From Devosia sp. ZB163 (GTDB taxonomy: Bacteria; Pseudomonadota; Alphaproteobacteria; Rhizobiales; Devosiaceae): a DNA stretch of 64,000 nt. A program made the translations under genes and the position numbers. Numbering within the stretch: the first letter of the stretch is position 1; every line of letters begins with the position of its first letter. Of the stretch, positions 1 through 8,898 are shown piece after piece. Under the pieces are notes generated by a model. That model was not told where the DNA came from, did not search any database, and saw nothing but the letters and a program-made list of their open reading frames with translations. The stretch is taken from contig NZ_JAQRMY010000005.1 of assembly GCF_028613635.1 (NCBI RefSeq), positions 124,001-188,000 on the forward strand, written 5' to 3'.

Positions 1-1
1 C

Positions 2-1153
2 CGCGCCAATGCGCTCAGGGTGCAGGAACTGACTGAGGACGAGCGGCTGGCGCTCGAACAGCGCCGCGCCGAGCGCGCCGAGATGATGCTGTCGCTGCAG
101 CAGAGTTTTGGCCAGGTGGTCGACGCTGCCACGGAAGGCGATTTCAGCCATCGGGTCGAAGCGAGGTTCGCCGACGACGAACTCAACCGGCTGGCGCAGA
201 GCGTGAACCGGCTGGTCGACACGGTCGAGGCGGTCTTCACCGATGCCGGCACTGCGCTCGCCGCCATCGCCGACACCGACCTGACCTATCGCATGACCGG
301 CGAGTATGGCGGCGCGCTCGGCAAGCTGCGCGACGACACCAATCACGTGGCCGAGCGGCTGGCCGCCATGGTGTCAACGCTCAAGCATACCTCCGGCACG
401 CTCAAGACCGCGACGGCGGAGATACTGTCGGGCGCCAACGACCTCAGCGAACGCACCACACGGCAGGCAGCAACGATCGAGGAAACCAGCGCGGCCATGA
501 TGCAGCTGGCCGACACGGTGCGCGCCAATGCCGAGAAGGCCGAGGACGCCCGTCATGTCGCCGAGGACGTCACGCGTTCGGGGGAAGAGGGCGGGGCGGT
601 GATGCTCGAGGCCAACCATGCCATGGAGCGCATCACCCAGTCGTCGGGCAAGATTTCCAATATCATCGGCATGATCGACGACATCGCCTTCCAGACCAAC
701 CTGCTTGCACTCAACGCCTCGGTGGAGGCGGCTCGGGCCGGCGAGGCCGGCAAGGGCTTTGCCGTGGTCGCCGTCGAAGTGCGCCGCCTCGCCCAGTCGG
801 CAGCGCAGGCGTCGAGCGAGGTGAAGGTCCTCATCGAGCAGTCAGGCGCCGAGGTCCAGGGCGGCACGAGGCTGGTCGCCCAGGCGGCCGGCAAGCTGGA
901 TGCGATGATGACCGCGGCGCGTCGCTCCAGTGCGCTCATGGCTACCATCGCCGAGGGTAGCCGCCACCAGGCGGGTTCGATCGACGAGGTCAACATGGCC
1001 GTGCGCCAGCTCGACGAGATGACCCAGCACAATGCAGCGCTGGTCGAGCAGATCAACGCCGCCATCGAGCAGACCGAAGCCCAGGCGGGCGAGGTCGACA
1101 GCATCGCCGACGTCTTCACCCTCGGCGACAAAACGGGCCGGCGCGCTGCCTGA
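2..1153 (+). CDS. Methyl-accepting chemotaxis protein, C-terminal part (5' end outside window)
   Basis: This is the cytoplasmic signalling part of a chemoreceptor that talks to CheA/CheW. The frame is open from the window edge: the residues before the GTG at 20 ([12 protein letters not shown]) line up with [10 protein letters not shown] in the next gene, so the GTG is internal and the true start with the membrane and sensor domains lies to the left. A second HAMP-like segment (about 100-360) is followed by a long helical signalling domain whose hairpin tip reads [19 protein letters not shown] (about 690-750). The protein ends GDKTGRRAA and has no C-terminal W-x-x-F tether for CheR/CheB, unlike its neighbour. 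It is highly similar to the following gene and is probably a tandem paralogue. Confidence 0.93.
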   Translation, partial: RANALRVQELTEDERLALEQRRAERAEMMLSLQQSFGQVVDAATEGDFSHRVEARFADDELNRLAQSVNRLVDTVEAVFTDAGTALAAIADTDLTYRMTGEYGGALGKLRDDTNHVAERLAAMVSTLKHTSGTLKTATAEILSGANDLSERTTRQAATIEETSAAMMQLADTVRANAEKAEDARHVAEDVTRSGEEGGAVMLEANHAMERITQSSGKISNIIGMIDDIAFQTNLLALNASVEAARAGEAGKGFAVVAVEVRRLAQSAAQASSEVKVLIEQSGAEVQGGTRLVAQAAGKLDAMMTAARRSSALMATIAEGSRHQAGSIDEVNMAVRQLDEMTQHNAALVEQINAAIEQTEAQAGEVDSIADVFTLGDKTGRRAA

Positions 1154-1304
1154 CGGCGCCGGCTCCACATCCCCCTCCCACGGCCAAAGTAGCATAGCGG
1201 GACCGCAGCGCGGTGACGCGATGTTAACGATGACATGATGTCTTTCGGAATCGGACGCAGAAGCACCTGACGACAGTCGATTCTCCAGAAGGACCCGCGA
1301 CTTC

Positions 1305-3731
1305 ATGCCCGCCAAGCTATCTCTCAGATTCCCGTCGCTGAAGCTTCGGGGCTCCATTATCCTGGCTGCGGCCGCGATCTTCACCGTCGCCATCGGCTCA
1401 TCGCTCTACTACGTCGTCACCACCAACCGGGCACAGGACCTGGCTCGAGCCGACGAGGTCGTGGGCGGGCTGGCCGAGACCGAGGCGGAGTCGATCCGCT
1501 CCTTCCTCACGACCTTCGCCGTGGCCGCGGACTCTACTGCCCGCACCGCCGAAGCCCTGCTGGCGGGCCAGGAAGCGACGCCCTCGACCTACGGCGCAAT
1601 CGTCTCCAAGCAGTTGCAGAGCCTGCCCGGCGCGCTCGGCGTCTACATGATGTTTGCGCCGGATTCGGCGCTCCATACCCGCCCGGCGTTCCAGGGCTCG
1701 AACTTCGTCATCACGGGCAACCATGTCGGCATCCTTGCCGAGAACAAGGCCGACGGCAGCGTCGGCTTCGGATCGCTCGACAGCGGCGCCGGCTTCGACA
1801 GCTGGTTCACCGAGCCGCTCAAGGCCGGTGTGTCGGCGATCAGCGGCCCCGACAACATCGAGGGCCTGCTCTACACGAGCTTCACCAACATTATCCGCGA
1901 CGCGGCCGGCAAGGCCGTCGGCATGAGCGGCGTGGCGTTCAACTCGGCCAATCTCGCCACTATGATCGGCAGCGAGGCGCCGATGGGCAGCGGCTTCAAG
2001 GGCATCATCAACCAGAAGAACATCTGGGTGCTGAACCCCGATCCGGCGCTGGTCGGCACCGAGATCACCGAGCCGTGGGCGCTCGAAGCGACCGCTGCGC
2101 TCGCTTCCGCCGACACGTTCTCGTCGACCGGCGAAGCGGCTGGCCAGACCTGGAAGATGAACGCACGCAAGGTCGACCTGCCGGGCACCGACCAGAACTG
2201 GACGGTCGTAGTCGCCGTGCCGCAGGCAACGCTGCTGGCAGCGTCAGAAGCGCAGCTGGTCAACCTCCTCATCGGTGGGCTGGTGATCTTCGTGATCGGC
2301 CTCACCGCCTTCTTCTGGCTTGGCAGCTCGATCGCTCGGCCGGTTAACCGGATGACCGCCGTCATGCGCAAGCTGGCCGATGGCGACTACAAGGTCGAGG
2401 TCCCGTTCGGGCACTACAAGAACGAAATCGGCGACATGTCCAAGACGGTCGAGGTCTTCCGGGAGAACGGATTGCGCGTGGCCGAGATGACCGAGGCCGA
2501 AGCCGCCCGTATCGTCCGCGACCAGCAGGCACGGTCCGAGATGATGTCCGAACTGCAGCGCGCCTTCGGCCAGGTGGTCGACGCCGCGGTGGCCGGCGAC
2601 TTTTCGAGGCGTGTCGATACCGAATTCCCCGATGCCGAGCTCAATGCCATCGCAGGCAGCATCAACAACCTGGTCGCCACCGTCGATCGCGGGCTGGGCG
2701 AGACGGGCGAAGTGCTGGCGGCGCTCGCCAACACCGACCTCACCAAGCGCATGGAAGGCCATTACGAGGGCTCCTTCGCCCGGCTGCGCGATGACACCAA
2801 CGCGGTGGGCGACAAGCTGAGCGACATCGTCGGCAAGCTCCGGGAGACCTCGCGCTCGCTGAAGACGGCGACAGGCGAGATCCTTTCGGGTGCGAACGAC
2901 CTCTCCGAGCGCACCACCAAGCAGGCGGCAACCATCGAGGAAACCTCGGCGGCCATGGAGCAGCTTGCGACCACGGTGATGCAGAATGCCGAACGGGCCC
3001 GCGAGGCGAGCGAAGTGGCCACCACCGTCACGCGCACTGCCGAAGAGGGCGGCCACGTGATGGGCGAGGCGACGCACGCCATGGAGCGGATCACCGCCTC
3101 TTCGGCCAAGATCTCCAACATCATCGGGCTCATCGACGACATCGCCTTCCAGACGAACCTGCTCGCGCTCAACGCTTCGGTCGAAGCGGCCCGGGCGGGA
3201 GAGGCCGGCAAGGGCTTTGCAGTGGTGGCGGTGGAAGTGCGGCGCCTCGCGCAGTCGGCAGCCGAGGCCTCGTCCGAGGTCAAGGCGCTGATCGAGCAGT
3301 CTGGCACGGAAGTGAAGAACGGCTCCAAGCTCGTGGCCGACGCGGCGACCCGCCTAGTCGCCATGCTCGAGGCCGCCCGTTCCAGCAATGCGCTCATGGA
3401 CGGCATCGCCAAGGACAGCCGCGAACAGGCCTCGGCAATCGAAGAGGTCAACACCGCGGTGCGCCAGCTCGACGAGATGACGCAGCACAACGCGGCCCTG
3501 GTCGAGGAAACCAATGCCGCCATCGAGCAGACGGACAGCCAGGTGAACGAGCTCGACCGGGTGGTCGACGTCTTCACCATCGCGGGCTCGGCCCCTGCGG
3601 TGAAGTTCGCTGCGGCGCCGGCCCAGCCGTCACGCGGCATCAAGGGGCTGCAGGAGCGCGTCAAGAAGGCGGCCAGTGCCTACCTGACGCAGGGCAACGC
3701 AGCCATCGACAAGGACTGGGCGGAGTTCTGA
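1305..3731 (+). CDS. Methyl-accepting chemotaxis protein with Cache-like periplasmic sensor
   Basis: This is a full-length transmembrane chemoreceptor of 808 residues. Helix 1 lies at about residues 17-38 and helix 2 at about 317-342; the roughly 275 residues between them form a periplasmic sensor of double-Cache size. A HAMP domain follows (about 340-395), then a second HAMP-like repeat (about 415-505) and the signalling four-helix-bundle region with hairpin tip [19 protein letters not shown] near residues 615-640. The last five residues, DWAEF, fit the aromatic-x-x-aromatic tether that recruits CheR and CheB. AAGGA sits 11 bases before the ATG. The ligand cannot be told from sequence. It follows a close paralogue after a 151-base gap. 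Confidence 0.95.
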   Translation: MPAKLSLRFPSLKLRGSIILAAAAIFTVAIGSSLYYVVTTNRAQDLARADEVVGGLAETEAESIRSFLTTFAVAADSTARTAEALLAGQEATPSTYGAIVSKQLQSLPGALGVYMMFAPDSALHTRPAFQGSNFVITGNHVGILAENKADGSVGFGSLDSGAGFDSWFTEPLKAGVSAISGPDNIEGLLYTSFTNIIRDAAGKAVGMSGVAFNSANLATMIGSEAPMGSGFKGIINQKNIWVLNPDPALVGTEITEPWALEATAALASADTFSSTGEAAGQTWKMNARKVDLPGTDQNWTVVVAVPQATLLAASEAQLVNLLIGGLVIFVIGLTAFFWLGSSIARPVNRMTAVMRKLADGDYKVEVPFGHYKNEIGDMSKTVEVFRENGLRVAEMTEAEAARIVRDQQARSEMMSELQRAFGQVVDAAVAGDFSRRVDTEFPDAELNAIAGSINNLVATVDRGLGETGEVLAALANTDLTKRMEGHYEGSFARLRDDTNAVGDKLSDIVGKLRETSRSLKTATGEILSGANDLSERTTKQAATIEETSAAMEQLATTVMQNAERAREASEVATTVTRTAEEGGHVMGEATHAMERITASSAKISNIIGLIDDIAFQTNLLALNASVEAARAGEAGKGFAVVAVEVRRLAQSAAEASSEVKALIEQSGTEVKNGSKLVADAATRLVAMLEAARSSNALMDGIAKDSREQASAIEEVNTAVRQLDEMTQHNAALVEETNAAIEQTDSQVNELDRVVDVFTIAGSAPAVKFAAAPAQPSRGIKGLQERVKKAASAYLTQGNAAIDKDWAEF

Positions 3732-3747
3732 TCCGCCCCCTCATAAA

Positions 3748-3768
3748 CCCTGACACCAGCTGTCAGGG
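3748..3768 (+). terminator. Hairpin after the chemoreceptor gene
   Basis: CCCTGACA and TGTCAGGG form a perfect 8-bp stem with a 5-base loop, 17 bases past the chemoreceptor stop codon. There is no clear T tract, so this is a possible weak or Rho-assisted terminator. Confidence 0.4.
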
Positions 3769-3780
3769 GGACTGTGCGAG

Positions 3781-3810
3781 ACCCTTCCCAACGTCCACTG
3801 GGGAGGGTTT
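3781..3810 (+). promoter_or_regulatory. Hairpin that covers the ribosome-binding site of the next gene
   Basis: ACCCTTCCC (3781-3789) can pair with GGGGAGGGT (3800-3808), with one G-T wobble and a 10-base loop; TT follows. The right arm is also the Shine-Dalgarno sequence (GGAGG, 3802-3806) of the gene starting at 3815. It could limit translation of that gene or act as a terminator. Confidence 0.4.
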
Positions 3811-3814
3811 CGTC

Positions 3815-4114
3815 ATGACCCAGACGCTTGAGCTCGTCACGTTCCGTCTCGCGCGCGGCACCGGCCAGCAGTTCATCGATGCCAATGCCGCGATCAGCGA
3901 CTGGCTGAAGCGGCAGCCGGGTTTCGTCTCCCGCCACCTCGCCGAGCGCGACGACGGCAGCTATGTCGACATCGTCTTCTGGCAAAGCCACGACGCGGCA
4001 CTGGCGGCGAGCACGAAAATGATGGAAGAGATGGCCCAGAGCGAGGCCATGACCATGATCGATCCCATGGGCCTCGATATGAGCCATGGAACCATCAGAC
4101 TCTCGGTCGACTGA
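3815..4114 (+). CDS. Small dimeric alpha/beta-barrel (antibiotic-biosynthesis-monooxygenase-like) protein
   Basis: A 99-residue cytoplasmic protein. The pattern of a beta strand at the start (LELVTFRLARG), a helix, LKRQPGFVSRHLAERDDG, then VDIVFWQSHDAA matches the ferredoxin-like fold of ABM/EthD-type small proteins, which dimerise and bind small ligands. No catalytic residue identifies a reaction, so the function is open. The ATG has a strong GGGGAGGG eight bases upstream. The next gene starts inside its last 29 bases in another frame, which suggests translational coupling. Confidence 0.8.
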   Translation: MTQTLELVTFRLARGTGQQFIDANAAISDWLKRQPGFVSRHLAERDDGSYVDIVFWQSHDAALAASTKMMEEMAQSEAMTMIDPMGLDMSHGTIRLSVD

Positions 4115-4463
4115 ATTGGTCGCCGATCTCCTCCAGATTGTCAGGCCCTTCCCCGAGCCCATCGCCGAAATGGCGAGCCGGCTGGCGCTGACGCTGCTCA
4201 ACGTGCGGCCCGACCTCGAGGCCAAGGCGCGGCTGGGCTGGGGCTCGGTCAACTATCGCCACCCCGTCGCCGGGTTCGTGTGCGCCATCTTCCCGATGGA
4301 GGACCACGTCTCGCTGGTGTTCGAGCATGGCCGGCAACTGAGCTCGCCGTTACTCGAAGGCGACGGCAAGCAGGTGCGCTTCATCCGCTTCGCGCCGGGC
4401 GCAACGATCCCCGAGGATGAGCTCGCGATCCTCCTTGCAGAGGCTGTCGCGCTCAGGGCGTGA
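4086..4463 (+). CDS. DUF1801-type protein
   Basis: A 125-residue protein with the YdhG/DUF1801 fold pattern: helical N-terminus, then LGWGSVNYRHPVAGFVCAI and DHVSLVFEHGRQL, and KQVRFIRFAPG toward the C-terminus. The family is related to phosphoribosyl/iron-chaperone-like folds, but its function is not settled. It begins inside the previous gene (29-base overlap). Its tail runs 11 bases into the convergent LysR gene. Confidence 0.8.
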   Translation: MEPSDSRSTELVADLLQIVRPFPEPIAEMASRLALTLLNVRPDLEAKARLGWGSVNYRHPVAGFVCAIFPMEDHVSLVFEHGRQLSSPLLEGDGKQVRFIRFAPGATIPEDELAILLAEAVALRA

Positions 4464-5337
4464 CGGCGGCCGGGAGGTTTCCGAACTTGTCGACGATATG
4501 ACGGGCCAGCAGGTCGTAGATGCCATCCTGTGCATGGCTTGCGCGCATCAGCGCCAGCCGTGCGTCGATCAGGGGTGGCAGGCCCTCGCTTTCGGGCACG
4601 ATCACGAGGCCCGGAACAAGGCCGCTATCGGGCAGGTAGCCGACCGCGAGGTCGCCGCGGATCGCCCCCACGATGGCGGCCGCATCGGACGAGGCGACGA
4701 CGATGCGGAAGGCCCGGCCGATGCGATTGAGCTGGCCCACGGCATCCTGTCGCCAGCTGCTGCCGCTGGGACTGGCACAGGCCAGCGGCAGGATTTCCTC
4801 CTCGAGCACGCGACCGGTTTCGCCCATCACCCAACGCAGCGGTTCGATGCGGAAGAGCTCGCCATAGTGCTCCTCGACGCCCTGCGTGATGACGATGAGA
4901 TCGAGCTCGCCATGCTCAAGGGCGGAGACGAGCAGCGGGGTGCTGAAGCATTCGACTTCCACAGCGATCGCCGGGAAGGCCCGGTTGAAGCCGGGCAGCA
5001 CGGCCGGCAGGAGCTTCGCAGCATAGTCGTTGGGTACGCCGAACCTGATCCTTGCAGTTGGCGGGTGGCTGACGAACAGGTCGACGATTTCGGCATTGAG
5101 CTTGAGCATTCGGCGGGCGCGGGCCTGCATCAGCTCACCGGCGCTAGTCAGAGTGGCGCCGTGGCCATCGCGGACGAAAAGCGTCACGCCCAAGCGCTGC
5201 TCGAGGCGCTTCATCTGGACCGACACCGCAGGTTGCGTCTTGTTCACCCGCCGGGACGCTTCGGTGAAGCTGCCGCAATCGGCGATCGCACAGAAGGTTC
5301 GCAACTGATCGAGATCGAGGGGTAAATGCACCGCCAT
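4453..5337 (-). CDS. LysR-family transcriptional regulator
   Basis: A 294-residue LysR-type regulator. The N-terminal winged helix-turn-helix (about residues 8-66) contains the typical FTEASRRVNKTQPAVS and RLEQRLGVTLF elements. The rest is a periplasmic-binding-protein-like effector domain (about 95-290). The gene reads away from the small exported-protein gene at 5443, and LysR proteins often control a divergent neighbour, so that is a candidate target. The effector is unknown. Confidence 0.93.
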   Translation of the reverse strand: MAVHLPLDLDQLRTFCAIADCGSFTEASRRVNKTQPAVSVQMKRLEQRLGVTLFVRDGHGATLTSAGELMQARARRMLKLNAEIVDLFVSHPPTARIRFGVPNDYAAKLLPAVLPGFNRAFPAIAVEVECFSTPLLVSALEHGELDLIVITQGVEEHYGELFRIEPLRWVMGETGRVLEEEILPLACASPSGSSWRQDAVGQLNRIGRAFRIVVASSDAAAIVGAIRGDLAVGYLPDSGLVPGLVIVPESEGLPPLIDARLALMRASHAQDGIYDLLARHIVDKFGNLPAAVTP

Positions 5338-5442
5338 AATCTCCGTTCATGGCGATGATGAATTCTATTCCTGCGACGTATGACCAGCAAGGGCCTAACC
5401 TTGTGCTGCTGCATGGATGCAGCCCAAGCATGGGAGGTTGAG

Positions 5443-5817
5443 ATGGTACAACCCAGACGCGCGGTCGCGATATTGGCGGCGCTGGCAGCGCTACTTTGCG
5501 TCACCAGTGGGCTGGGCGACGAAGCCGGTGCCACTGTCCGCAAATCGGGTGGCAACGCCGCGGGCGACTGGATCTGCACTGTCGGCGACAAGGCGATCGG
5601 CACCCTGTCGCTGCGCGAGAACAGCTATGTCCTCAACCGGTTCGGCCAGTCGATGGCCGGCGAGTATCATCAGGATGCGGGCCGCGTGACGGTCACCAAT
5701 GGACCGCTGCTGGGGTGGGGCGCCGACGACGGCTTGGTCATGGCGGCGTCCGAGCCGCGCAAGCTCGAGTTCCAGACCGCCAATGGCGACGTGCTGTCCT
5801 GCCACGAGGTTCTCTAG
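5443..5817 (+). CDS. Exported hypothetical protein
   Basis: A 124-residue protein, unrecognised. I chose the ATG at 5443 because GGGAGG lies 5 bases before it and the next residues form a signal peptide (VQPRRAVAILAALAALL, likely cut near GLGDEAGA). The frame is open further upstream to 5380, but that extension has no signal character. The mature part has GDWICTVGDKAIGTLSL and ends GDVLSCHEVL. Its two cysteines may pair in the periplasm. It loosely resembles small lipocalin-like or AprI-type inhibitor domains, but that is only an impression. Confidence 0.75.
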   Translation: MVQPRRAVAILAALAALLCVTSGLGDEAGATVRKSGGNAAGDWICTVGDKAIGTLSLRENSYVLNRFGQSMAGEYHQDAGRVTVTNGPLLGWGADDGLVMAASEPRKLEFQTANGDVLSCHEVL

Positions 5818-5898
5818 CGGCGCGCGAAGCCACGCGGGCATTGCGCTCCAAGCCTCCGCCATGCTGAAAGCATGCCATGAGGAAGCGGAGATTTGGGC

Positions 5899-6261
5899 AT
5901 GGCGCGTATCGGCCTCGTGGCGCATGACGACAAGAAGGACGAGCTGGTCGCGTGGGCCAAGACCAATCGGGACAAGCTCGCCCTGCATGAGCTGTGGGGC
6001 ACCGGTACGACAGGCGCCCGTATCAACGAGGGCACGGGCCTTAGCGTCACCCGGCTGCTCAGCGGCCCGCTCGGCGGCGATGCGCAACTGGGCGCGATGA
6101 TCGCCGAAGGCCGGCTCGATGCACTGGTCTTCTTCCAGGACCCACTGACGGCGATGCCGCATGACGTGGACATCAAGTCCTTGAACCGGCTGGCAACTCT
6201 CTACAACATCCTGTTCGCGCCCAATCACAAGACAGCCGACGCGGTGCTCGCCGCGCTTTGA
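5899..6261 (+). CDS. mgsA: Methylglyoxal synthase
   Basis: Converts dihydroxyacetone phosphate to methylglyoxal plus phosphate, a bypass of lower glycolysis when phosphate is short. The 120 residues carry the phosphate-binding GTGTTG (34-39), SGPLGGDAQLGA with the catalytic Asp at about 61, and MPHDVDIKSLN with the active-site His/Asp pair at about 88/91. It is shorter than the E. coli enzyme (about 150 residues) mainly at the ends. The ATG at 5899 is preferred over the TTG at 5893 because GGAG lies 8 bases upstream. Glyoxalase II, part of the detoxifying route, is at 24.7-25.4 kb. Confidence 0.95.
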   Translation: MARIGLVAHDDKKDELVAWAKTNRDKLALHELWGTGTTGARINEGTGLSVTRLLSGPLGGDAQLGAMIAEGRLDALVFFQDPLTAMPHDVDIKSLNRLATLYNILFAPNHKTADAVLAAL

Positions 6262-6274
6262 CCATCTGGTCAAA
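6257..6274. promoter_or_regulatory. Perfect 8-bp inverted repeat upstream of the liv operon
   Basis: TTTGACCATCTGGTCAAA has two perfect 8-base arms around a 2-base centre. It overlaps the mgsA stop codon and lies about 130 bases before livG. The size and symmetry suit a dimeric repressor operator. There is no T tract after it, so it is unlikely to be a terminator. The cognate regulator is not identifiable here. Confidence 0.45.
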
Positions 6275-6402
6275 TGATCCACAAACCTTTATGAGCCGCG
6301 CCCAATCGAAACGCGGTGCTTGGTTGACCGACATTTGTGCATATGCGCAGATGCCTGAAACTCCGGCACAGCCGCGGCAAAAACATGAGGGGACGGGGCG
6401 GG

Positions 6403-7185
6403 GTGTCCTTCGACGCAGTCATCGACGTTCAGAACGTCAGTAAACGCTTTGGTGGTCTGAGAGCCGTCAACAACTGCTCGCTTCGGGTCGAGCGCGGCTC
6501 GATCACTGGTCTGATCGGGCCCAACGGGGCTGGCAAGTCGACGCTGTTCAATCTGGTCGCCGGCAATATCGTGCCCGACGAGGGCAGGATCTTCTTCGAC
6601 GGGCAGGATGTCACCGGGCTGAAGCCGCACCAACTCTTCCATCGCGGCATGCTGCGCACTTTCCAGATCGCGCACGAGTTCTCGAACATGACGGCGCTCG
6701 AGAACCTGATGATGGTTCCGTCGAACCAGACCGGAGAGAGCCTGATCAAGACGTGGCTGGCGCCCGGCGCCGTGAAGGACGCTGAGCGCCATGTCCGGCA
6801 GAAGGCGCTCGACGTCATCGATTTCCTCAAGCTCGGCCACGTCAAGTACGAGCTCGCAGGGAACCTGTCGGGTGGCCAGAAGAAGCTGCTCGAGCTCGGC
6901 CGCACCATGATGGTCGACGCCAAGGTGGTGCTGCTCGACGAGGTGGCGGCCGGCGTCAATCGCACGCTGCTGCAGGATCTCGCCGCCAATATCGAGCGCA
7001 TGAACCAGGAGCTTGGCTATACCTTCTTCGTCATCGAGCACGACATGGACCTGATCGGGCGCCTGTGCGATCCGGTGATCGTCATGGCGCAGGGCGAGAA
7101 GATCGCCGAGGGTCCGATGGAGGAGATCAGGGCCAATCCCGAGATCATCGAGGCCTATTTCGGCGCCCCGGTGGAGGCCGCCTGA
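6403..7185 (+). CDS. livG: Branched-chain amino acid ABC transporter ATP-binding protein LivG
   Basis: One of the two ATPases of the branched-chain amino acid (HAAT family) importer. Walker A is GPNGAGKST (about residues 39-47), followed by the LSGGQKKLLELGR signature, Walker B VVLLDE and the switch His in VIEHDMD. The usual Pro after the Walker B Glu is Val (DEVAAGV). The GTG at 6403 follows AGGGGA by nine bases and gives the expected short N-terminus; an ATG at 6385 in the same frame is the alternative. The stop overlaps the livF start (TGATG). Confidence 0.95.
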   Translation: MSFDAVIDVQNVSKRFGGLRAVNNCSLRVERGSITGLIGPNGAGKSTLFNLVAGNIVPDEGRIFFDGQDVTGLKPHQLFHRGMLRTFQIAHEFSNMTALENLMMVPSNQTGESLIKTWLAPGAVKDAERHVRQKALDVIDFLKLGHVKYELAGNLSGGQKKLLELGRTMMVDAKVVLLDEVAAGVNRTLLQDLAANIERMNQELGYTFFVIEHDMDLIGRLCDPVIVMAQGEKIAEGPMEEIRANPEIIEAYFGAPVEAA

Positions 7186-7889
7186 TGCCCGTGATCGAAC
7201 TCAAGGACGTCGTCGGCGGGTACGGCGGCGCGCCAATCCTGAACGGCGTCAACATTGCCATCGAGCAGTCGGATATCGGCGTCATCGTCGGACCGAACGG
7301 GGCGGGCAAGTCGACGACGCTCAAGGCCATCTTCGGGCTTCTCCGCGTCACCGGCGGCTCGATCGTCTTCAACGGCGAGGAAATCCAGAACGCGCTGCCG
7401 GACCGGCTCGTGCCCAAGGGGCTGAGCTTCGTGCCGCAGGAGAAGAACGTCTTCACCTCGATGAGCGTCGAGGAAAACCTCGAGATGGGCGCCTTCACTC
7501 GGACGGACGACTACCGGCCGACGATGGAGTGGGTCTACGAGATGTTCCCGGTGCTGCGCGAGAAGCGGCGGCAGCCGGCGGGCGAACTCTCGGGCGGACA
7601 GCGCCAGATGGTGGCGATGGGGCGCGCGCTGATGAGCCAGCCCAAACTGCTGCTGCTCGACGAGCCTTCCGCCGGGCTCAGCCCGCGCTACGTGCTCGAG
7701 ATCTTCGAGCAGATCGTCAAGGTCAACAAGGCCGGCGTCGGCATCCTCATGGTCGAACAGAACGCGCGGCAGGCCCTCGCCTTCGCTTCGCGCGGCTTCG
7801 TCCTCGCCACCGGCAAGAACCGCTTCACCGGCACGGGCGCAGAGCTCATCGCCGACCCTGAAGTCGCCAAGAGCTTCCTCGGGGGCTGA
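7185..7889 (+). CDS. livF: Branched-chain amino acid ABC transporter ATP-binding protein LivF
   Basis: Second ATPase of the importer, 234 residues. It carries Walker A GPNGAGKST (about 36-44), signature LSGGQRQMVAMGRALM, Walker B LLLLDEPSAGL and switch His region MVEQNARQAL, where Gln stands in the usual His position as in typical LivF. The ATG shares a base with the livG stop, which shows translational coupling. The frame is open further left but only as a shadow of livG. livH follows after seven bases. Confidence 0.95.
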   Translation: MPVIELKDVVGGYGGAPILNGVNIAIEQSDIGVIVGPNGAGKSTTLKAIFGLLRVTGGSIVFNGEEIQNALPDRLVPKGLSFVPQEKNVFTSMSVEENLEMGAFTRTDDYRPTMEWVYEMFPVLREKRRQPAGELSGGQRQMVAMGRALMSQPKLLLLDEPSAGLSPRYVLEIFEQIVKVNKAGVGILMVEQNARQALAFASRGFVLATGKNRFTGTGAELIADPEVAKSFLGG

Positions 7890-7896
7890 GGGGCAC

Positions 7897-8898
7897 ATGA
7901 ACGAACTCATCTTCTTCTTCAACAACGTGATGATCGCGGGAGTCGTGCTCGGCTCCATTTATGCGGTCGGCGCCATCGGCGTGACGCTGATCTTCGGCAT
8001 CCTGCGCTTTGCTCATTTCGCGCATGGCGACATGATGACGATGGGAGCGTTCGTCGCGTTCCTGCTGATGACCGCGTTCCAGGCCATGGGCTTCACGACG
8101 CCGTTCCTGCCGACCGGTTTCGTCGTCCTGCCCATCGCCATGGTGTTCACGGCCATCATCGCGCTCGGCATCGACAAGGGCTTTTACGCCCCGCTTCGCG
8201 CCCGCGGCGCGCGCCCGGTAACGCTGCTCATCGCCTCGATCGGCGTGACGCTCATCATCCAGGGCCTGATCCGCCTGTTCTTCGGCTCGGGCACCTGGTC
8301 CTTCTTCGAGACCGAGCAGAAGCAGCTGATCCGCATCCCGGTGCCGCTCGAGGGCGTGACCCGCACCATCAACTTCACCCAGCCGCAGCTGCTGATGATC
8401 GTTGCGACGATCATCGCGGTGGTGGCGCTGCACCTGTTCCTCACCCGATCGCGGCTGGGCAAGGCGATGCGCGCCATGGCCGACAATGCCGACCTGGCGC
8501 AGGTCTCGGGCATCAACACCAAGCTGGTGGTGCGCGTCACCTGGATCATTGCCGGCGGCCTCGCCGCCATGGCCGGCACGATGCTGGCGCTCGACGTGAA
8601 CCTCAAGCCCGACCTCGCCTTCAACATCGTGCTGCCGATCTTCGCTGCCGCGATCGTCGGCGGCCTGGGCAAGCCCTTCGGCGCCATTGCCGGCGGCTAC
8701 CTCATCGGCTTTGCCGAGACGGCCGCCATCTTCAACTGGTCCGTGCTGGCTCGGCCCTTCGCCGGCTCGCTGCCCTTCGAGCTGCCGGCGACCGTGGCGA
8801 TCGTGCCCACGGAGTACAAGCTGACCGTGGCGTTCGTCATTCTCGTGGTCGTCCTGCTGTGGCGCCCGACCGGTATCTTCAAGGGAGCCTCGACATGA
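7897..8898 (+). CDS. livH: Branched-chain amino acid ABC transporter permease LivH
   Basis: Inner-membrane permease, 333 residues with about eight hydrophobic helices. The N-terminal VLGSIYAVGAIGVTLIFGIL and the FAHGDMMTMGAF motif are typical of LivH. The central ANAD-like stretch NADLAQVSGINT contacts the ATPases. It starts seven bases after livF, with GAGGGG overlapping the livF stop as ribosome-binding site. Its last four bases (ATGA) overlap the livM start. It pairs with LivM as a heterodimeric channel. Confidence 0.94.
   Translation: MNELIFFFNNVMIAGVVLGSIYAVGAIGVTLIFGILRFAHFAHGDMMTMGAFVAFLLMTAFQAMGFTTPFLPTGFVVLPIAMVFTAIIALGIDKGFYAPLRARGARPVTLLIASIGVTLIIQGLIRLFFGSGTWSFFETEQKQLIRIPVPLEGVTRTINFTQPQLLMIVATIIAVVALHLFLTRSRLGKAMRAMADNADLAQVSGINTKLVVRVTWIIAGGLAAMAGTMLALDVNLKPDLAFNIVLPIFAAAIVGGLGKPFGAIAGGYLIGFAETAAIFNWSVLARPFAGSLPFELPATVAIVPTEYKLTVAFVILVVVLLWRPTGIFKGAST

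Noticed and set aside
5860-5874. CATGCT-GAA-AGCATG hairpin before mgsA
   Set aside because: Short 6-bp stem 24 bases before the start; no support beyond chance.
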